From positions 1,707,072 through 1,771,071 of the forward strand of contig JAEPOO010000001.1 in assembly GCA_017642855.1 (NCBI GenBank): a DNA stretch of 64,000 nt. Reading direction: 5' to 3'. The DNA is from Pseudomonadales bacterium. Lineage in GTDB: Bacteria > Pseudomonadota > Gammaproteobacteria > Pseudomonadales > Azotimanducaceae. Shown here in pieces: positions 1-9,073 of this stretch; the first letter of the stretch is position 1, and each line of letters begins with the position of its first letter. The notes under the pieces were generated by a model. It searched no databases. It was not told where the DNA came from and saw only the letters and a program-made list of their open reading frames with translations. Made by a program: the position numbers and the translations under genes.

Positions 1-455
1 ATGACCTGGTCGTCCAGCCAGTAAACATTCTCCACAAAGTCGCCATAAGTTTCTGAAGTGGACTGGCTAACGATAGGCAGCGCCGGGGGCTTCGAATAAA
101 AGATCTCTCGCAACTTGTCCAGGCGCTCCAGTCGGTCAAACCCTCCCGCACTTTCACGCTCGCAGTCAAACCAATCGTTGTCACCCGGCGTCAGCGCAAA
201 GGGAATCTCGAACTGCTGATTAATATCAAACACACGCTGAAGCTCTTCATCGGCGCAACTACCACCCCCTGACTTCATGTCTCCCAGGTGAATCACCCAA
301 TCCGCACCACTATCGTTGATGCGCTGAACCATCAGGTCATAACGCGGGTAATTTTCTACCTCGTAAGGATTGTCACCAATAATCGCGAACTGAGTAGGCT
401 GGCTTTGGCAGCCAACGAGGACAACAGATAATGCCGTGAGAAGTAGCCTTTTCAC
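1..455 (-). CDS. Metallophosphoesterase-like lipoprotein (3' part outside window)
   Basis: Read on the minus strand from a GTG at 455, this partial frame stays open to the window edge (151 codons). It begins with a short lipoprotein signal: a basic start, a hydrophobic core and a lipobox LVGC, so the mature protein should be lipid-anchored in the envelope. The next residues carry calcineurin-type phosphoesterase signatures: FAIIGDN, then HLGDMK, then TPGDND in the usual order for this fold. The substrate cannot be told. The GTG start overlaps the stop of the upstream CoA-transferase gene (GTGA), suggesting translational coupling at the end of a four-gene run. The C-terminal half and remaining metal ligands are not visible. 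Confidence 0.75.
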   Translation of the reverse strand, partial: MKRLLLTALSVVLVGCQSQPTQFAIIGDNPYEVENYPRYDLMVQRINDSGADWVIHLGDMKSGGGSCADEELQRVFDINQQFEIPFALTPGDNDWFDCERESAGGFDRLERLDKLREIFYSKPPALPIVSQSTSETYGDFVENVYWLDDQV

Positions 456-1654
456 GAATCGTTTGTTGGACGATGAACAACACCAGCGCCTACCAAAGAG
501 GCAATATCCTCGTCACTCAGACCCAGACTTCCAAGAACTTCTGCCGTATGCTCACCCAGGGCGGGCGCAATAGGTTTTGACCTGATATCACTTCTTGAAA
601 ACTTGGCACCGGGTCTTGGCTGCCGAATCTGACCGAGATTCGGGTGCTCGTACTCAAAGATGAGTTCGTTATTCTTGATCTGTTCGTTCTGCAGAATTTC
701 CGGGCGACTCAACACCGGGGCACAAGGCACGTCATGTGCCTCAAGGCGCTCAAGCCAAACGGCGCTGGTTTTTGACTTCAGGACATCACCCATGCCTTCC
801 AGTCGTGCCTTGGCATTTTTTACGCGACCAAAGGGCGTGTTAAATCGCTCATCATCCATCCACTCAGTTCGATCCAGAGCAAGACACATGCCTTCCCATT
901 CTGAGTCAGATACGGCGCCACAGGTAATGTAGCCGTCTTTTGTCTCGAAGATGAGATCTTGAGCCAACTGACCACGCCGCACATTCGCTTCATTGCCCAC
1001 CATCGTCAGCCCGGCGAGACCTTCCGGCCAAAGGAAAGCAATGGTTGCATCAACCATGGCCACCTTCACGTGTTGCCCTTCCCCATCGCCACGCTCCCTC
1101 TCAAGCAGCGCAGCGGTAATTGCCTGAGCAGTTGTCAAAGCGGTGACTTTATCGGGAATGATCGTGCGCATCATTTTCGGACGCGCCCGATCACTGTCCG
1201 CCTGAATATCAGGTAACCCGGTCAACGCCTGAATGACAGGATCGTATACCCGCTTATGAGCATAGGGACCTGTCTCGCCAAAACCACTGATGGAAACGAA
1301 GATCAGTTTAGGATTGATGGCCTTTAGGACGTCATAGCCCAGGCCCATCCGCTCAATCACACCCGGCCTGAAGTTCTGTATGAAAACATCAGCATCTTCA
1401 ACCAGCTTCTTAATCAATTCGACGCCACTGTCTTCTTTCAGATCAATACAAATTGAGCGCTTACCACGGTTCGCAGTCACGAATCCCGGGCTCATAGAAG
1501 TTGCCCCAAGGCCCATCCGCCTGACAATATCACCTTGGGGCGACTCAACTTTAATCACATCCGCACCCTGATCTGCCAACAGAACCGTGGCAACAGGACC
1601 TGAGATCACACTGCTCAGATCAACGATCTTGAAACCAGATAAAGGACCACTCAT
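452..1654 (-). CDS. CaiB/BaiF family (class III) CoA-transferase
   Basis: About 400 residues, the normal length for class III CoA-transferases, which move CoA between carboxylic acids through an aspartyl-CoA thioester. The N-terminus (LSGFKIVDLSS, then GADVIKVE) and the blocks NRGKRSI, QNFRPGV and GYGETGP-like GFGETGP are diagnostic. Asp168 in IPDKVTAL sits where the catalytic Asp lies in formyl-CoA transferase. I chose the ATG at 1654 because it follows GGAAAGGT and gives the conserved N-terminus; the frame is open 16 codons further up but would run into the transporter gene. It starts 4 bp after the POT stop codon, so it is almost certainly co-transcribed. Acyl donor and acceptor are unknown. 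Confidence 0.9.
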   Translation of the reverse strand: MSGPLSGFKIVDLSSVISGPVATVLLADQGADVIKVESPQGDIVRRMGLGATSMSPGFVTANRGKRSICIDLKEDSGVELIKKLVEDADVFIQNFRPGVIERMGLGYDVLKAINPKLIFVSISGFGETGPYAHKRVYDPVIQALTGLPDIQADSDRARPKMMRTIIPDKVTALTTAQAITAALLERERGDGEGQHVKVAMVDATIAFLWPEGLAGLTMVGNEANVRRGQLAQDLIFETKDGYITCGAVSDSEWEGMCLALDRTEWMDDERFNTPFGRVKNAKARLEGMGDVLKSKTSAVWLERLEAHDVPCAPVLSRPEILQNEQIKNNELIFEYEHPNLGQIRQPRPGAKFSRSDIRSKPIAPALGEHTAEVLGSLGLSDEDIASLVGAGVVHRPTNDS

Positions 1655-1658
1655 AAGA

Positions 1659-3185
1659 TTACCTTTCCAAATGCATTTTTTTCGCCAGCCATGGAGAGAC
1701 AATCATCAGCAAAATGCCAATTGAAACCGCCAGGATCGCGAGCTTTTCAAAAACACCCACGTAAACCGACAATGATTCAAGACCGATGCTGACATCCGCG
1801 CCATCACTGCCAATGGCCATTGCACCGGCAATCATCCCTGCCACGTAGGTGGCAAAAGCGCTGGAGAGGAACCAGACCCCCATCATGATGCCGCCGACCT
1901 GAGCCACGCTTAGGCGTGTCACCATGGAAAGGCCCACCGGTGAGAGGCAGAGCTCCCCGGTTGTGTGTAGCAGATACATTAGGGCCAGCCAGAATACGGC
2001 AACCTTGCCATCTTCACCGGCAAAACTGGCACCAATGATCAGCGCAACAAAACCAAGTCCAACCTGCAAAATACCCAGACCAAATTTCATGGGTGTGCTG
2101 GGTTCCTTTTTTTTCTGTGCCAGTTTCACCCAAATCCAGGCAAATACCGGCGCAAACATAATGATGAACATCGGATTCAATGACTGGAACATACCGGCCG
2201 TGAATATTTCACCCATGTTCACATTTCGATCAGTAAACAGCGTAAGAGAGGAACCAGCCTGTTCAAACAACGCCCAGAAGAAAACCGATAACACGATCAA
2301 AAGCAGCATCGTCAGCATGCGGTCACGCTCGATGGGTGTGCACTTCGACAACGAGTACCAGACCACCCAGGCCACGACGACAGAGCCAAACACGGTTAAA
2401 AGAATTCCCAGATCACCGGTTCGTTGAATCAGCTGCCAGACAACGACCACTGCGGCAAAGGCAGAGATATAGATCAGCACTTCTTTAGATACACCGGCAA
2501 TCCGGTCTGACAAACCAGCGGTTGCCGGCGGTGCTCCTACCCCTTGCAGATGTTTGTCACCGCCAATAAACGTCACCAGGCCAACAAGCATCCCGATACC
2601 CGCGAGGCCAAAGCCGTATCGCCAGCCATAGGTTTCACCGAGGTAGGCACAAGCCAGCGTGGCAATAAAGGCGCCAATGTTGATGCCCATATAGAAGATG
2701 GTGAATCCGGCGTCTCGTCGAGGATCATGTTCCTCGTACAACTGTCCCACGATCGTGGAGATACTCGCTTTGAGAAAACCAACGCCAACGATGATCAGTG
2801 CCAGGGAAAGGTAAAAAATTTGTTCGTACAGCGTCTCGCGAACAACCTCACCATCAATCACCCGAGAAGGCGGACCTTCGAATGCCATACCAAAGTGCCC
2901 GAGAACCAAAAGCATGGCACCGAACATGATGGCTTTTTTGTAACCGAGATAACGATCCGCAATCAGGCCACCTATCACGGGCATAGCGTAGACAAGCGAG
3001 CCATAACTACCGTAGAGCAGACCCGCCTCTCGATCTCCGAACAAAAAGTGTTTCGTCAGATAGAGAATGAGGAGGGCTCGCATACCGTAGTAGCTGAAGC
3101 GCTCCCACATCTCTGTCATAAACAGGACAAAGAGACCCTTAGGATGACCGAGAATTTCCTCGGCAGGGGTAACCGCCGTGGACAT
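1659..3185 (-). CDS. Proton-dependent oligopeptide transporter (POT/PTR family)
   Basis: A 508-residue inner-membrane MFS protein of the POT family, which imports di- and tripeptides with protons. The family signature ExxERFxYYG is present at residues 25-34 (E25, E28, R29, F30, YYG), where the Glu/Arg residues couple proton and substrate. Many hydrophobic segments follow, consistent with the 14-helix bacterial Dtp type. The ATG at 3185 overlaps the TAA of the upstream DUF1993 gene (TAATG), and the next gene starts 4 bp downstream, so this lies inside an operon. Pairing with a CoA-transferase and a phosphoesterase does not point to one pathway. Confidence 0.92.
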   Translation of the reverse strand: MSTAVTPAEEILGHPKGLFVLFMTEMWERFSYYGMRALLILYLTKHFLFGDREAGLLYGSYGSLVYAMPVIGGLIADRYLGYKKAIMFGAMLLVLGHFGMAFEGPPSRVIDGEVVRETLYEQIFYLSLALIIVGVGFLKASISTIVGQLYEEHDPRRDAGFTIFYMGINIGAFIATLACAYLGETYGWRYGFGLAGIGMLVGLVTFIGGDKHLQGVGAPPATAGLSDRIAGVSKEVLIYISAFAAVVVVWQLIQRTGDLGILLTVFGSVVVAWVVWYSLSKCTPIERDRMLTMLLLIVLSVFFWALFEQAGSSLTLFTDRNVNMGEIFTAGMFQSLNPMFIIMFAPVFAWIWVKLAQKKKEPSTPMKFGLGILQVGLGFVALIIGASFAGEDGKVAVFWLALMYLLHTTGELCLSPVGLSMVTRLSVAQVGGIMMGVWFLSSAFATYVAGMIAGAMAIGSDGADVSIGLESLSVYVGVFEKLAILAVSIGILLMIVSPWLAKKMHLER

Positions 3186-3706
3186 TAAACCCCCATGCGC
3201 ATCTGACCGAGGAAATTCATCTTACCGAGGGGGACACCTTTTATTCGCAGCATGTCGTAGCTCGTTGTCGCGTGAAAATAGAAATTCGGCATCGAGAACG
3301 TCTGCGCGAAGTTCGCAGCGGTAAACGGCAGTTCATTGCCGCCAATTCTAAAAGTCACCTGGCCGCGGCTCCAGCTATTCACCGTAGCTTCGTCTCTCGA
3401 GGATATGTAGTCGATTGCCCCCTGAATCATGGCCTGCATCCCCGCATAGTCGGGTTCGCCGTAGCCGCTGGGTGGCGCAAATTCACCAGACTCGTATCCT
3501 TTCATGGCGCCTTCTGAATGATGCACCACGGAGATAATCTGAAACTGGAATGGATTCATGTCTTCGATGAGCCTCATAGCAACGACGTCATCGAGCGAAA
3601 TGTCGTTTTCCTCGCAGTAGTTTCTGCCGGTATCCAGAATTCCCGCCACTGCATTGAGTGTCTGCAGATAGTTTGGAACCGTGATTTCGTAGAAAGAAAG
3701 TGCCAT
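3185..3706 (-). CDS. DUF1993 family protein
   Basis: A 173-residue cytoplasmic protein matching DUF1993: it starts with a short helix, has VHHSEGAMKG near residue 60, and ends with the typical FYFHATTSYDMLR and GVPLGKMNFLG blocks. Family members are predicted four-helix DinB-like proteins of unknown activity. I chose the ATG at 3706 giving MALSFYE because it matches family N-termini; the frame extends 26 codons upstream but that segment looks like untranslated leader. The stop codon overlaps the transporter start, so expression is coupled to peptide uptake. It follows the TetR gene after 108 bp and may form a separate unit. Confidence 0.85.
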   Translation of the reverse strand: MALSFYEITVPNYLQTLNAVAGILDTGRNYCEENDISLDDVVAMRLIEDMNPFQFQIISVVHHSEGAMKGYESGEFAPPSGYGEPDYAGMQAMIQGAIDYISSRDEATVNSWSRGQVTFRIGGNELPFTAANFAQTFSMPNFYFHATTSYDMLRIKGVPLGKMNFLGQMRMGV

Positions 3707-3814
3707 GCGACGACCTCTAGAATAGAAAGCAACAAACCATAGAACAAGCGAAATATTGTTGACCATACAGCGCCCTAAAACCATACCCCGACTGAGGGCA
3801 TCAGCGCCTTGGCA

Positions 3815-4405
3815 TTATATCTGTCCGATGGTTTTCGCGAGCCAGGCCGGGAAGTGCCCGACATCATCTTGCGACATACCGACCAGGGCAGAAACCACGT
3901 CGCCGCTGATGCTCTGTCCCATGGCAGCCAGAGCAACAAGATAAACTATTTGCCGCGCATCTTCAGAGGTACTGCCCTGCTCTGACAAAGCGGCGATCAC
4001 ACTCTGAAATAAATCACCGGAGTTCCTGCCATCCGGTGCTTCCTGCTGTTCGATGGCGCGCCATGCCAACAATTTACCGTGTCCGTCCTTGGATAAGGTG
4101 GCAAACAAGCGACTCAAAATCTGCTCAGGCGGTTCCTGGTGATTCAGCGCTTCCACAACGTCAGACAGCAGCTCACGCGTCATTTGCTGAAGCAGGGCTT
4201 GTCTCATCGCGGCCGTCGATCCGAAGTGGTGGATCACCGTGGCATGAGACATGCCAGCGTGTTTAGCCACACCTGAAATATTCAGACCTTCAAGACCAAA
4301 TTCTGCCAAACGATCGCCAGCGACCTTTAAAATCAATGATTTAGCTTCTTCCGATGAGCGCCTTACGCGTCTCGGCCTGTCGTTTTTTACGCTATTGACA
4401 TTCAT
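3815..4405 (-). CDS. TetR family transcriptional regulator
   Basis: A 196-residue one-component repressor. The N-terminal HTH is clear: RSSEEAKSLILKVAGDRLAE, then GLNISGVAKHAGMSHATV, then HHFGS. The C-terminal two thirds are the variable ligand-binding helices. I chose the ATG at 4405, because the 23 residues above it read through the operator-like palindrome at 4420-4439. It is transcribed away from the Coq4-like gene with only 52 bp between the starts, so it probably represses itself and that gene; it may also control the DUF1993-POT-CoA-transferase genes downstream on its own strand. The inducer is unknown. Confidence 0.88.
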   Translation of the reverse strand: MNVNSVKNDRPRRVRRSSEEAKSLILKVAGDRLAEFGLEGLNISGVAKHAGMSHATVIHHFGSTAAMRQALLQQMTRELLSDVVEALNHQEPPEQILSRLFATLSKDGHGKLLAWRAIEQQEAPDGRNSGDLFQSVIAALSEQGSTSEDARQIVYLVALAAMGQSISGDVVSALVGMSQDDVGHFPAWLAKTIGQI

Positions 4406-4419
4406 GTTGATAGGCTTAT

Positions 4420-4439
4420 TATTAACACCATTGTTAATA
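4420..4439. promoter_or_regulatory. Probable TetR operator
   Basis: A perfect inverted repeat, TATTAACA-ccat-TGTTAATA (8-bp arms, 4-bp spacer), fills the middle of the 52-bp gap between the divergent TetR gene and the Coq4-like gene. Size and position fit a dimeric TetR repressor site controlling both genes. Confidence 0.65.
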
Positions 4440-4457
4440 GCGAACACGGTATCACCG

Positions 4458-5177
4458 ATGACAACCGAAACCAAATATCAACCACGCCGCATGCAGCCGT
4501 TGGTCGCCATGCGTGCGCTTAAACAGCTTATTGCTGACCCGGAGAGAACTGAAAAGGTTTTCGAGATCATTCAGGCCATGTCAGGAAACGCGCTACATGA
4601 CACTTACCAGAGATTTCGCCAGTCAGAATCTGGCGGTAGAATTCTCAAAGAAAAACCGCATCTGCTGAAGGTTTTGCAAGATCGTGATGCGCTGAGACGG
4701 ATGGAGCCTGGCACCCTGGGTCGCGCCTATCTGAACTTCGTCGAGAGAGAGCAAATCACCGCAGATGGTCTCGTGGAAGCGAGCGGGCGTGAAGACGAGA
4801 TTCAGGACCGAGACATGAGACTGTTTGCAGAACGTCAGCGCGATCAACACGATCTGTGGCACGTGCTCACAGGCTATGGACGTGACACCTTCGGAGAAGC
4901 CTGCCTGCTGTCATTTACCTACGCTCAGACGAAAAATCGAGGACTTGGACTCATTGCACTGATTGGCGCATTCAAGATCGCCAGTGAATTGGGCAACGAC
5001 GTCTACAAGGCAAGCTGGCGGGCATACCGCGCTGGCCGACGCGCTTCTTGGCTTCCGCAACAAGAGTGGGAGATTCTGCTAACAAAGCCTATCGATGAAG
5101 TTCGCCAGCAACTTGGCATCACACCGCCCGAAGTCTATCTTGAAGTACTGAGCAACTATCAACCGGCAAACGCCTGA
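4458..5177 (+). CDS. Coq4-like ubiquinone biosynthesis protein
   Basis: A 239-residue protein with the Coq4 signature HDxxHx11E, seen exactly as H131-D132-L-W-H135 with Glu147 eleven residues on. In Coq4 this motif binds a divalent metal; eukaryotic Coq4 organises the ubiquinone complex and takes part in C1 modification of the ring. The role in this bacterium is inferred. The start is the ATG at 4458 (MTTETKYQP); the frame runs 69 codons further upstream but that stretch overlaps the TetR coding region and operator. It stands alone and diverges from a TetR gene, unlike housekeeping ubi genes, which suggests inducible expression. Confidence 0.85.
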   Translation: MTTETKYQPRRMQPLVAMRALKQLIADPERTEKVFEIIQAMSGNALHDTYQRFRQSESGGRILKEKPHLLKVLQDRDALRRMEPGTLGRAYLNFVEREQITADGLVEASGREDEIQDRDMRLFAERQRDQHDLWHVLTGYGRDTFGEACLLSFTYAQTKNRGLGLIALIGAFKIASELGNDVYKASWRAYRAGRRASWLPQQEWEILLTKPIDEVRQQLGITPPEVYLEVLSNYQPANA

Positions 5178-5645
5178 CCTCGCAAACGCTTTATGCCATG
5201 ATCTGATTCTGTCGACTGATAGAAGCAGTTCATGGCGCATATCATTCCTATCCACTTTTCCTGTACCGGTACCACCAAGAGAGCCAAGACCTCAAGCTTT
5301 GCAAAGATTGAAGACACGCAGTTGGGTCCCTCTCCTGATTGTCAGGCCGTCCAGATGAAACGACGATCTGGTCAACGTATTTGACCGCATGATCGAAGGG
5401 AGAAGCCAAATCGTCGCGGCCTTTATCGGAAAGGCATCCGCGTCAAAACGGATTTTCCATCGACACCAATACCCTCTCGTCCGATGTGCCATCGCAAAAT
5501 CTTTGCTTGGACAAACAACCGTTCTGCCAAGTCCGGAGATGACAAAACTGCAGTTGATGTTGATCTCCTGCCAGGCTTTCCTGGCGACTGACCTAAGCGC
5601 CCCGTCAGCGGTTTTCTTGGCAAGCCAAAGGACAGGCGCCGACAC
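5178..5645. other. Intergenic stretch without a supported gene
   Basis: No convincing gene. From an ATG at 5232 one frame reads 50 codons to a TGA, continues about 65 codons to a second TGA, and runs in the same frame into the AsmA-like gene at 5646. Other frames on both strands give short open stretches with no recognised motif. This could be a decayed gene or an untranslated leader; I cannot decide. Confidence 0.4.
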
Positions 5646-8600
5646 GTGAAGATGCGCGGACTACTGACTATTCTTGCCGTCCTGATCTGTATTAGCCTGA
5701 TTGCGTGGTTCCAGAAAATCCCTATTGCGACGGCGATCCTTGCGTCGCGTTTCGATCTGCAAATCGAGCTGGACTCCATCGATATCTCTCCGGGAAGGCT
5801 GCTTTCAATCAGAGTCACCAACCTGCAAATTTCCGGCGCGCACTTTAGTGCGGAAGCAAAAAAAGTTTATGTGGAACTGCGACTCGAACAGTTGCTTGGC
5901 GACGAATATTTCCTGGCTTACGTTGAGGCCATTGACGGTAGGGTCGAAATCGCCGAAGACTTAACGGAGGCAAAATCTGAGCAAGAACAGAACCAAGGTG
6001 AGAATCTGGCGTTACAGAGGTCTATTCGCTGGGTACCAGAGTCATTTACTCTCCGCAATGTCGATCTGCGCTATCTGGATGAGGATCAGGACATTCAGGC
6101 GACCCTTTGGCAATGTGGGTCACAAAAGCGCGCTGAGGCCAACGAGATTGATATCGATTGCCGCGGCGTACTTCAGGGTACACCCTTAAACATTCATGGA
6201 CGCTACGGCCTTCCTGACCCCCTAGGCAATACGGAACCACTGGACCTAAACGTTAACTGGGGACAATACTCACTCAATGCCGAAGGAAAACTCGATGCCT
6301 TCTCTCGGCTCCAAGGCGTCGATCTTAACCTCAGCTTAACGGCACCGGATTCGACACCACTTTTAAAACTACTGGGTGCATCTGAGGTCAGGCGGGGCAT
6401 CGTTGATCTACGAGGCAGCGTTGCGCATGAAACAGACAGATTTTCTGTCAATCTATCCGGTGAGCTCAGCGGTATTGCGGTCAGCGTTAATGGAGCGCTC
6501 GGAGATCTGAGCAGCCACTCGATCATTGACGCCAACTTCAGTATCGCAGGCCCTTCTCTGTTCGAGGTGGGCGCACTATTCAACGAATTCCGACTACAAC
6601 CGCAACCCTTTTCGACAACAGGCCACATCAAGTTCGGTCACGATCATCTGACGTTGTCTGATATTCGAGTGGCTGTTGAGCAAGGCTTGATGACTGCGAA
6701 CGTCGAGGTGCCAAACTTTCCAAACACTGAAGGCTTGCTGCTCGATGTCAAAGCCAATCAATTCAAACCCAAGATTCTTCGATCTGTGGCGGAGCAGTGC
6801 GATCTTACACACGAAGCAGTTGATGTTGCTGTCGGCGTCAATATCAATGAACTCGGACAGACTGTCGACATCAATATCGAAGCTTCCAGCTATGAAATCT
6901 CAGCCAATGGGGTCCTGAACGAAGAACCAGGAAGCGTAAGAATGGATGTCGATATCGCTGGCACCTCCCTGGAACTGATAGGGCAATGCCTCAATTTGGG
7001 ATTACCCAATGTCAGGGCGACGCTGAGTACCAGCCTCCATTTTTCGGACAACACGCTCGCCTTTTCTGACGCCCACCTGAACTCAGAGCTTGTTGGCATC
7101 TCGGGCACGGGTCTTGTCCATCTCGACGAGGAACTCGCCTACAGCGCTGATCTGCGCATCGAGATACCGGACGCACTCGCGCTGAATGATGCAATAGGGC
7201 GCTATCGTACTCCTCTTTCGAACTTTCCATTCGAGGGAGAGCTGAACCTTGCAGGAAGCAGAAAAAGCGTGGATGTCACACGATTCACATTCAATGCTGC
7301 AGGCCAAGAAGGCAGTCTTTCCGGCACGCTCGGGAACCCCAGCACCCTTGAAGGTTTGAGGCTTAAAATCGCGATGCGAGGAGAGAATCTCCGACATCTG
7401 ATCAGCGACGCAGAAAGTTCTTCGAATCATGCGCAGCCTTATCAACTGGAGACGCAGATCACCCAGGATACAAACGGCTGGATGATAGAAACGCTTGATC
7501 TGAAGTTGGCTAATACAACAATCAAACTTGAGGGCAGGCTTTCTCAACAACCCATGTTTCTGGGGTCACATCTTGATGTTGAAGCCAAGGGAGAGAATAT
7601 CCAGAACCTTGTCGGCCCCTGGGTTGATCATCCTCTGCCGGAACTTCCCTTCGAGGTAAACACACGTATCAACTTCACGAACGACTTCTTTAGATTCGAA
7701 GACATTTACGCGACGGTTGGTGGGCATGTGCTCAAAGCCAACATGAATGTGGACCGACCCCCTGATTACAGCAACAGTTTCGGTCGTCTTACGCTGCATG
7801 GTCCAAGCACCACAGATCTTCTTGATCTGCTAGACATTGAGTTCAACCTACTTGATCGCCCCTATGAGTTCTCATTCAACTTGAAAGGAGACTTGGACAG
7901 ACTGGTGATCAATGAACTGGAGAGCCAGATTGCAGAGACGGATATTTCCGGGCAAATCGTTTTTCAAAACAAAACACCCTACTACCTGGATATTGATCTG
8001 CGTTCAGATTCACTGTTCCTGCCCTTGTTCGATCCTTCTTTACTCGGCGAAACAAAGAGAGAAACAACCGAGGAGGCTGACAACAGAAGCGTATTCAGTG
8101 ATGCAACTTTGCCAACCTCATGGATGCATGCACTTGAGGGGGAGTTTACCTGGGACATCCAAAACGCTTGGACAAGCGAAGCGTATACGACCGGGATTCT
8201 ATTCGACCTGGCACTCGAAGATGCTGAGCTAAAAGGCAGAGACATACAATGGGACAGTGATGATTCCAAGGGTGACCTGAAATTTCATATGAAAGAGAAG
8301 CAAGGCATCATCGACATTCATTTGGACGCGACAAGCTCAAGGCTTCCCTTGGTCTGGTTGCTTGCTGGAGAGTCATTGCCTTCGAAATCTACTGGATTCA
8401 GTGCCCTACTCCATAGTGAGGGCAACAGTCTGCAAAGCATGATGGCCAATCTCGATGGCACGGTCCTCTGGCAAGGCGGCAGTGGTCGAATTCAATCCAA
8501 CCGATTGGAATTTTTGTTTGGAGACTTCCTGACTGCCGCGACAAACGTCATCATTGGCAGACAATCTGCAGCAGATCGAGGAACAACACGCGTCTCATGT

Positions 8601-8999
8601 ACTGCCGGCGCCATCCATTTTGACAAAGGCATCGCTACGCTGAACCCTGGCATTGTTTCTCGAACTGATCGCACGGATTTTTTCGCGAGTGGCAGTATTG
8701 ATCTTGGTCTTGAAGAGCTTGACCTCGTATTTCTTACGAGAAGTCGGACAGGAATGGGAATTTCACCCCTGAAAGTTGTTGCCCCGCGCCTTAAGGTCGG
8801 CGGCACCATGACGGATGTGAGCTTTTCCATAGACACTGCATCGAGCGCACTCTCTGCTGGCGCAGCGTTTTTCTCTGGCGGGGTCTCTGTTCTCGCGACG
8901 GGTCTCTGGGATCGAGTAAATGCCAGCGCCGACGCCTGCAGTCAGCTTAAATTGCAAGCAGAGGGCATGCCTGAATTCAGCGCACACATCACCGAGTAA
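5646..8999 (+). CDS. Large AsmA-like envelope protein
   Basis: An 1117-residue protein anchored by a single N-terminal hydrophobic segment (residues about 4-22), followed by a long run of beta-rich repeats typical of the AsmA/TamB/YhdP group. These form periplasm-spanning grooves linked to phospholipid transport or outer-membrane homeostasis. The C-terminal region is the most diagnostic: GGSGRIQSNRLEF, the DFFASGSIDLG block, then FLTRSRTGMGIS and LKVGGTMTDVSF, as at the end of AsmA-family proteins. Start: GTG at 5646 has AAGGA 13 bp upstream; the ATG at 5652 is an alternative. It is a single gene with no obvious operon partner. Function beyond the family is inferred. Confidence 0.82.
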   Translation: MKMRGLLTILAVLICISLIAWFQKIPIATAILASRFDLQIELDSIDISPGRLLSIRVTNLQISGAHFSAEAKKVYVELRLEQLLGDEYFLAYVEAIDGRVEIAEDLTEAKSEQEQNQGENLALQRSIRWVPESFTLRNVDLRYLDEDQDIQATLWQCGSQKRAEANEIDIDCRGVLQGTPLNIHGRYGLPDPLGNTEPLDLNVNWGQYSLNAEGKLDAFSRLQGVDLNLSLTAPDSTPLLKLLGASEVRRGIVDLRGSVAHETDRFSVNLSGELSGIAVSVNGALGDLSSHSIIDANFSIAGPSLFEVGALFNEFRLQPQPFSTTGHIKFGHDHLTLSDIRVAVEQGLMTANVEVPNFPNTEGLLLDVKANQFKPKILRSVAEQCDLTHEAVDVAVGVNINELGQTVDINIEASSYEISANGVLNEEPGSVRMDVDIAGTSLELIGQCLNLGLPNVRATLSTSLHFSDNTLAFSDAHLNSELVGISGTGLVHLDEELAYSADLRIEIPDALALNDAIGRYRTPLSNFPFEGELNLAGSRKSVDVTRFTFNAAGQEGSLSGTLGNPSTLEGLRLKIAMRGENLRHLISDAESSSNHAQPYQLETQITQDTNGWMIETLDLKLANTTIKLEGRLSQQPMFLGSHLDVEAKGENIQNLVGPWVDHPLPELPFEVNTRINFTNDFFRFEDIYATVGGHVLKANMNVDRPPDYSNSFGRLTLHGPSTTDLLDLLDIEFNLLDRPYEFSFNLKGDLDRLVINELESQIAETDISGQIVFQNKTPYYLDIDLRSDSLFLPLFDPSLLGETKRETTEEADNRSVFSDATLPTSWMHALEGEFTWDIQNAWTSEAYTTGILFDLALEDAELKGRDIQWDSDDSKGDLKFHMKEKQGIIDIHLDATSSRLPLVWLLAGESLPSKSTGFSALLHSEGNSLQSMMANLDGTVLWQGGSGRIQSNRLEFLFGDFLTAATNVIIGRQSAADRGTTRVSCTAGAIHFDKGIATLNPGIVSRTDRTDFFASGSIDLGLEELDLVFLTRSRTGMGISPLKVVAPRLKVGGTMTDVSFSIDTASSALSAGAAFFSGGVSVLATGLWDRVNASADACSQLKLQAEGMPEFSAHITE

Positions 9000-9073
9000 T
9001 CGTTAAAACCGCAGACGCCGTTTAAACGGGTCGAAGCTTCTCTACTGTCGTATCATCTCAGATGACAGAGCCG

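Noticed and set aside
5292-5821. Minus-strand frames between the Coq4-like and AsmA-like genes
   Set aside because: They overlap the start of the AsmA-like gene, have no motif and are low in protein-like composition.
9018-9029. Palindrome CCGTTTAAACGG between the convergent AsmA-like and GPH genes
   Set aside because: Self-complementary without a loop or T-run, so neither a terminator nor a convincing operator between convergent genes.
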